7,909 bases of DNA from positions 1 to 7,909 of the forward strand of contig JANYAA010000386.1 in the NCBI GenBank assembly GCA_025355255.1, in the 5' to 3' direction. The position numbers and the translations under genes are program-made. The number at the start of each line of letters is the position of its first letter. Position 1 is the first letter of the stretch. Source of the stretch: Chloroflexota bacterium (GTDB lineage Bacteria > Chloroflexota > Limnocylindria > Limnocylindrales > CSP1-4). Of the stretch, positions 6,208-7,909 are shown in pieces. The notes under the pieces are model-generated. The model ran no database searches. It saw only the letters and a program-made list of their open reading frames with translations, and was not told the origin of the DNA.

Positions 6208-6447
6208 ATGACCTCCCGTCCCGTGCTCGAGTTCCTGCTGGGCGATGTCGTGCGCCTGCGGCGGGCGCACCCCTGCGGCGCTGACACCTGGCTCATTGAC
6301 CGGCTCGGCGCCGACATCGGAATTCGCTGCCAGGGTTGCGGGCGCCATGTACTGGTTGAGCGGCCCCAGCTCGAGCGCAGGCTCGATGGCTTTGTGCAGC
6401 GCGGCAACGCCGCCCTCAGCGCAGCAGTTGCGCCGGCGCGCACGTGA
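6208..6447 (+). CDS. DUF951 family small protein
   Basis: A 79-residue soluble protein. Residues 8-60 carry the family's conserved pattern: FLLGDVVRLRRAHPCGADTW (9-28), a GADI element (34-37), then RCQGCGRHVLVER (40-52). The three cysteines C23, C41 and C44 plus H21 could bind a metal such as zinc, but this is inference; the family has no established function that I know of. The family is typical of Firmicutes, and I also associate it with Chloroflexota, where the proteins are usually about 60-70 residues. The C-terminal extension after residue 66 (NAALSAAVAPART) is probably not part of the fold. The gene has its own promoter-like element and overlaps the downstream transporter start by 4 bases (GTGA), so the two are probably co-expressed. 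Confidence 0.85.
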   Translation: MTSRPVLEFLLGDVVRLRRAHPCGADTWLIDRLGADIGIRCQGCGRHVLVERPQLERRLDGFVQRGNAALSAAVAPART

Positions 6448-7909
6448 CCAGTCCCCGCCAAGACGACCCCGCGGGCGTGATCGCCAGTGCTATTGAAGCA
6501 GCGCCCGGCGCCCTTGACGTCTTCCGCAACCGTCCGTTTCTGCTGCTCTGGCTCAGCCAGGCGTTCACGCAGATCGGCGGGAACATGGTGATCTTCGGAC
6601 TGACCGTGATCATCCTCGATGCTACCCACGCAAGCTCTGCCGTCAGCCTCCTCATCCTGACGTTCCTCGGGCCAGCCGTCTTGTTCTCCGCGCTCGCAGG
6701 CGTGTATGTGGACCGGATTGACCGCCGGACCATCCTCGTGGTCACGAACCTGCTGCGCGCCCTGTGCTTCGTGGCGATGTTCTGGGCGGGCGCCTTCCTG
6801 CCCCTGATCCTGCTGCTCAACATGATCACGTCCACCGTCACCGTGTTCTTCGGTCCTGCTGAAGCCGCCATGATCCCGGTGCTGGTTCCGCGCCACCAGC
6901 TGACCGCTGCCAACGGCATCTTCACTCTGACCCTCAACGCAGCCTTCGCGGTCGGGTTCGCCCTTTTGGGCCCAATCGTCGTCAGCCTGCTGGGGGCGCC
7001 CGCGCTTATCTTGGTGGTCGCGGCCTGCTATCTCGTTGCCGCGGGGTTCTGCTGGACGCTCCCGTCGGCACCCGCGGTCCAGGAGGCGGCCGGCGGCATG
7101 CGAGCCGTCATGGGCACCGCTGAGAAGGCCATGGGCTCCGCAATGAGCCAGTTCCGCGAAGGCATCGGCTACATCCGCGCCAACCGACGGATCAGCTGGT
7201 CGCTGCTCTATCTGGGGATCGCGGCGTCGCTGGTTGGCGTCCTTGGTGTCGTCGGGCCAGGCTTTGCCCGTGACTCGCTCGGGCTCGCGGCCAAGGACTT
7301 CGTCGTGGTCATCCTGCCGCTGGGGATTGGCATCGTGGCGGGCATCCTCCTCATCAACAAGTTTGGGCATTTGCTGCCGCGTCGCCGGATCATCGAGGTG
7401 GCGCTCGTCATCCTCGGTGTCTCGCTCGCGCTGCTTGCGGGCGCTGGCCCCATCGCGCGCGCCCTCCAGAGGGTCGAGACCACAGCGGGCTTCTCGTCAG
7501 GGAGCCTCATCTCGCTGCTGGGCGTCGTGGTGGCCATCGCGCTGCTAGCAGGCGTTGCCTACGCCATGGTGGCCATCCCGGCCCAGACGCAGCTGCAGGA
7601 GGACATCCCCGAGGCCGCACGTGGCCGCATCTTCGGCATCCTGAACATGCTCGTGTCGGTGGCAAGCTTCCTGCCGATTATCGTTGTAGGCCCCTTTGCC
7701 GACGTGTTCGGAACGACGTCGGTCATCCTTGCAATCGCCGCGATGGTTGGCGTTTCCGGGCTGCTCTCAATCCTGTTGCGCGGACCGCTGGGCCCGCAGG
7801 AGCTCGGCACGCCCGCCCGCGGGCCGGCGAGCACCGCCGGGCTTGACCCGATGGCGATCGCCATCGCGAACGCGACTGACGATTCTGGGTCGGCCACATC
7901 CGCCGGTCG
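6444..7909 (+). CDS. MFS transporter, efflux-type (3' end outside window)
   Basis: An open frame of 488 codons runs from the GTG at 6444 to the right edge without a stop. After a polar N-terminal stretch of about 22 residues, LDVFRNRPFLLLWLSQAFTQ (24-43) opens the first of about twelve membrane segments. The loop between helices 2 and 3 carries the major facilitator motif A variant GVYVDRIDRR (86-95). Other typical segments are FGPAEAAMIPVLVPRHQLTAANGIF in the helix 4-5 region and the QEDIPEAARGRIFG loop in the second half, which resemble drug or siderophore exporters of the MFS_3/EntS-like group. A central cytoplasmic loop with an amphipathic GTAEKAMGSAMSQF segment divides the two halves. 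The last visible residues (about 450-488) are polar and low in hydrophobicity, so the transport domain looks complete and only a tail is missing. The GTG start is supported by the GTGA overlap with the DUF951 stop. The substrate cannot be inferred. Confidence 0.85.
   Translation, partial: MTSPRQDDPAGVIASAIEAAPGALDVFRNRPFLLLWLSQAFTQIGGNMVIFGLTVIILDATHASSAVSLLILTFLGPAVLFSALAGVYVDRIDRRTILVVTNLLRALCFVAMFWAGAFLPLILLLNMITSTVTVFFGPAEAAMIPVLVPRHQLTAANGIFTLTLNAAFAVGFALLGPIVVSLLGAPALILVVAACYLVAAGFCWTLPSAPAVQEAAGGMRAVMGTAEKAMGSAMSQFREGIGYIRANRRISWSLLYLGIAASLVGVLGVVGPGFARDSLGLAAKDFVVVILPLGIGIVAGILLINKFGHLLPRRRIIEVALVILGVSLALLAGAGPIARALQRVETTAGFSSGSLISLLGVVVAIALLAGVAYAMVAIPAQTQLQEDIPEAARGRIFGILNMLVSVASFLPIIVVGPFADVFGTTSVILAIAAMVGVSGLLSILLRGPLGPQELGTPARGPASTAGLDPMAIAIANATDDSGSATSAG
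7849..7866. repeat. 18-bp perfect palindrome centred on GCGATCGC
   Basis: CGATGGCGATCGCCATCG equals its own reverse complement. It lies inside the coding sequence of the MFS transporter's C-terminal tail, where it encodes part of a PMAIAIA segment. The core GCGATCGC is the cyanobacterial HIP1 octamer, though a single copy here may simply reflect GC-rich alanine/isoleucine codons. No function is assigned. Confidence 0.4.

Noticed and set aside
6054..7370. Long minus-strand open frame (438 codons) across the DUF951 and MFS genes.
   Set aside because: It is antisense to three well-supported genes, and its translation is a polar Asp/Glu/His/Arg/Gln-rich sequence of the kind made by reverse-reading hydrophobic codons. 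No domain is recognisable; high GC content lengthens such shadow frames.

Overview
The window is a gene-dense piece of a high-GC bacterial chromosome. All eight genes read on the + strand, and the largest non-coding gap is about 110 bases. The gene content fits a Chloroflexota lineage, most likely a Limnocylindria/Ellin6529-type soil or freshwater bacterium: tandem DUF881 membrane proteins, a DUF951 mini-protein, a CysRS-like/glycosyltransferase fusion, a peptidase-MA protein, GTG and TTG starts, and -10-like boxes very close to start codons. The lineage is an inference from gene content; there is no rRNA or other phylogenetic marker here. No tRNA, rRNA, CRISPR array, insertion sequence or convincing intrinsic terminator was found.

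Layout. (1) 1-531: the 3' part of a CPBP-family intramembrane protease, probably cut by the left edge. (2) 585-1574: a fusion of a short CysRS C-terminal-like helical segment with a GT2-like glycosyltransferase domain, apparently leaderless. (3) 1687-6153: a tightly overlapping four-gene operon encoding a membrane-anchored oligopeptide-binding (SBP_bac_5) protein, a secreted and C-terminally anchored HExxH metalloprotease (peptidase MA-like), and two tandem DUF881 proteins. Its leader carries a perfect 7-bp hairpin. (4) 6208 to the right edge: a DUF951 protein overlapping by 4 nt an MFS efflux-type permease that runs off the window.

How the genes may work together. Every product of the four-gene operon has an export signal or membrane anchor, and the genes are joined by stop/start overlaps (GTGA, TGATG, TTGA). 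This suggests coordinated synthesis of an envelope module: a peptidase, a peptide-binding protein and two coiled-coil membrane proteins of the YlxW/YlxX type. No ABC permease or ATPase gene lies next to the binding protein, so peptide sensing, scavenging or envelope maintenance are all open. Each of the three intergenic gaps contains a -10-like element of the form TAnnnTCGG just upstream of the next gene or operon, which suggests a shared promoter architecture.
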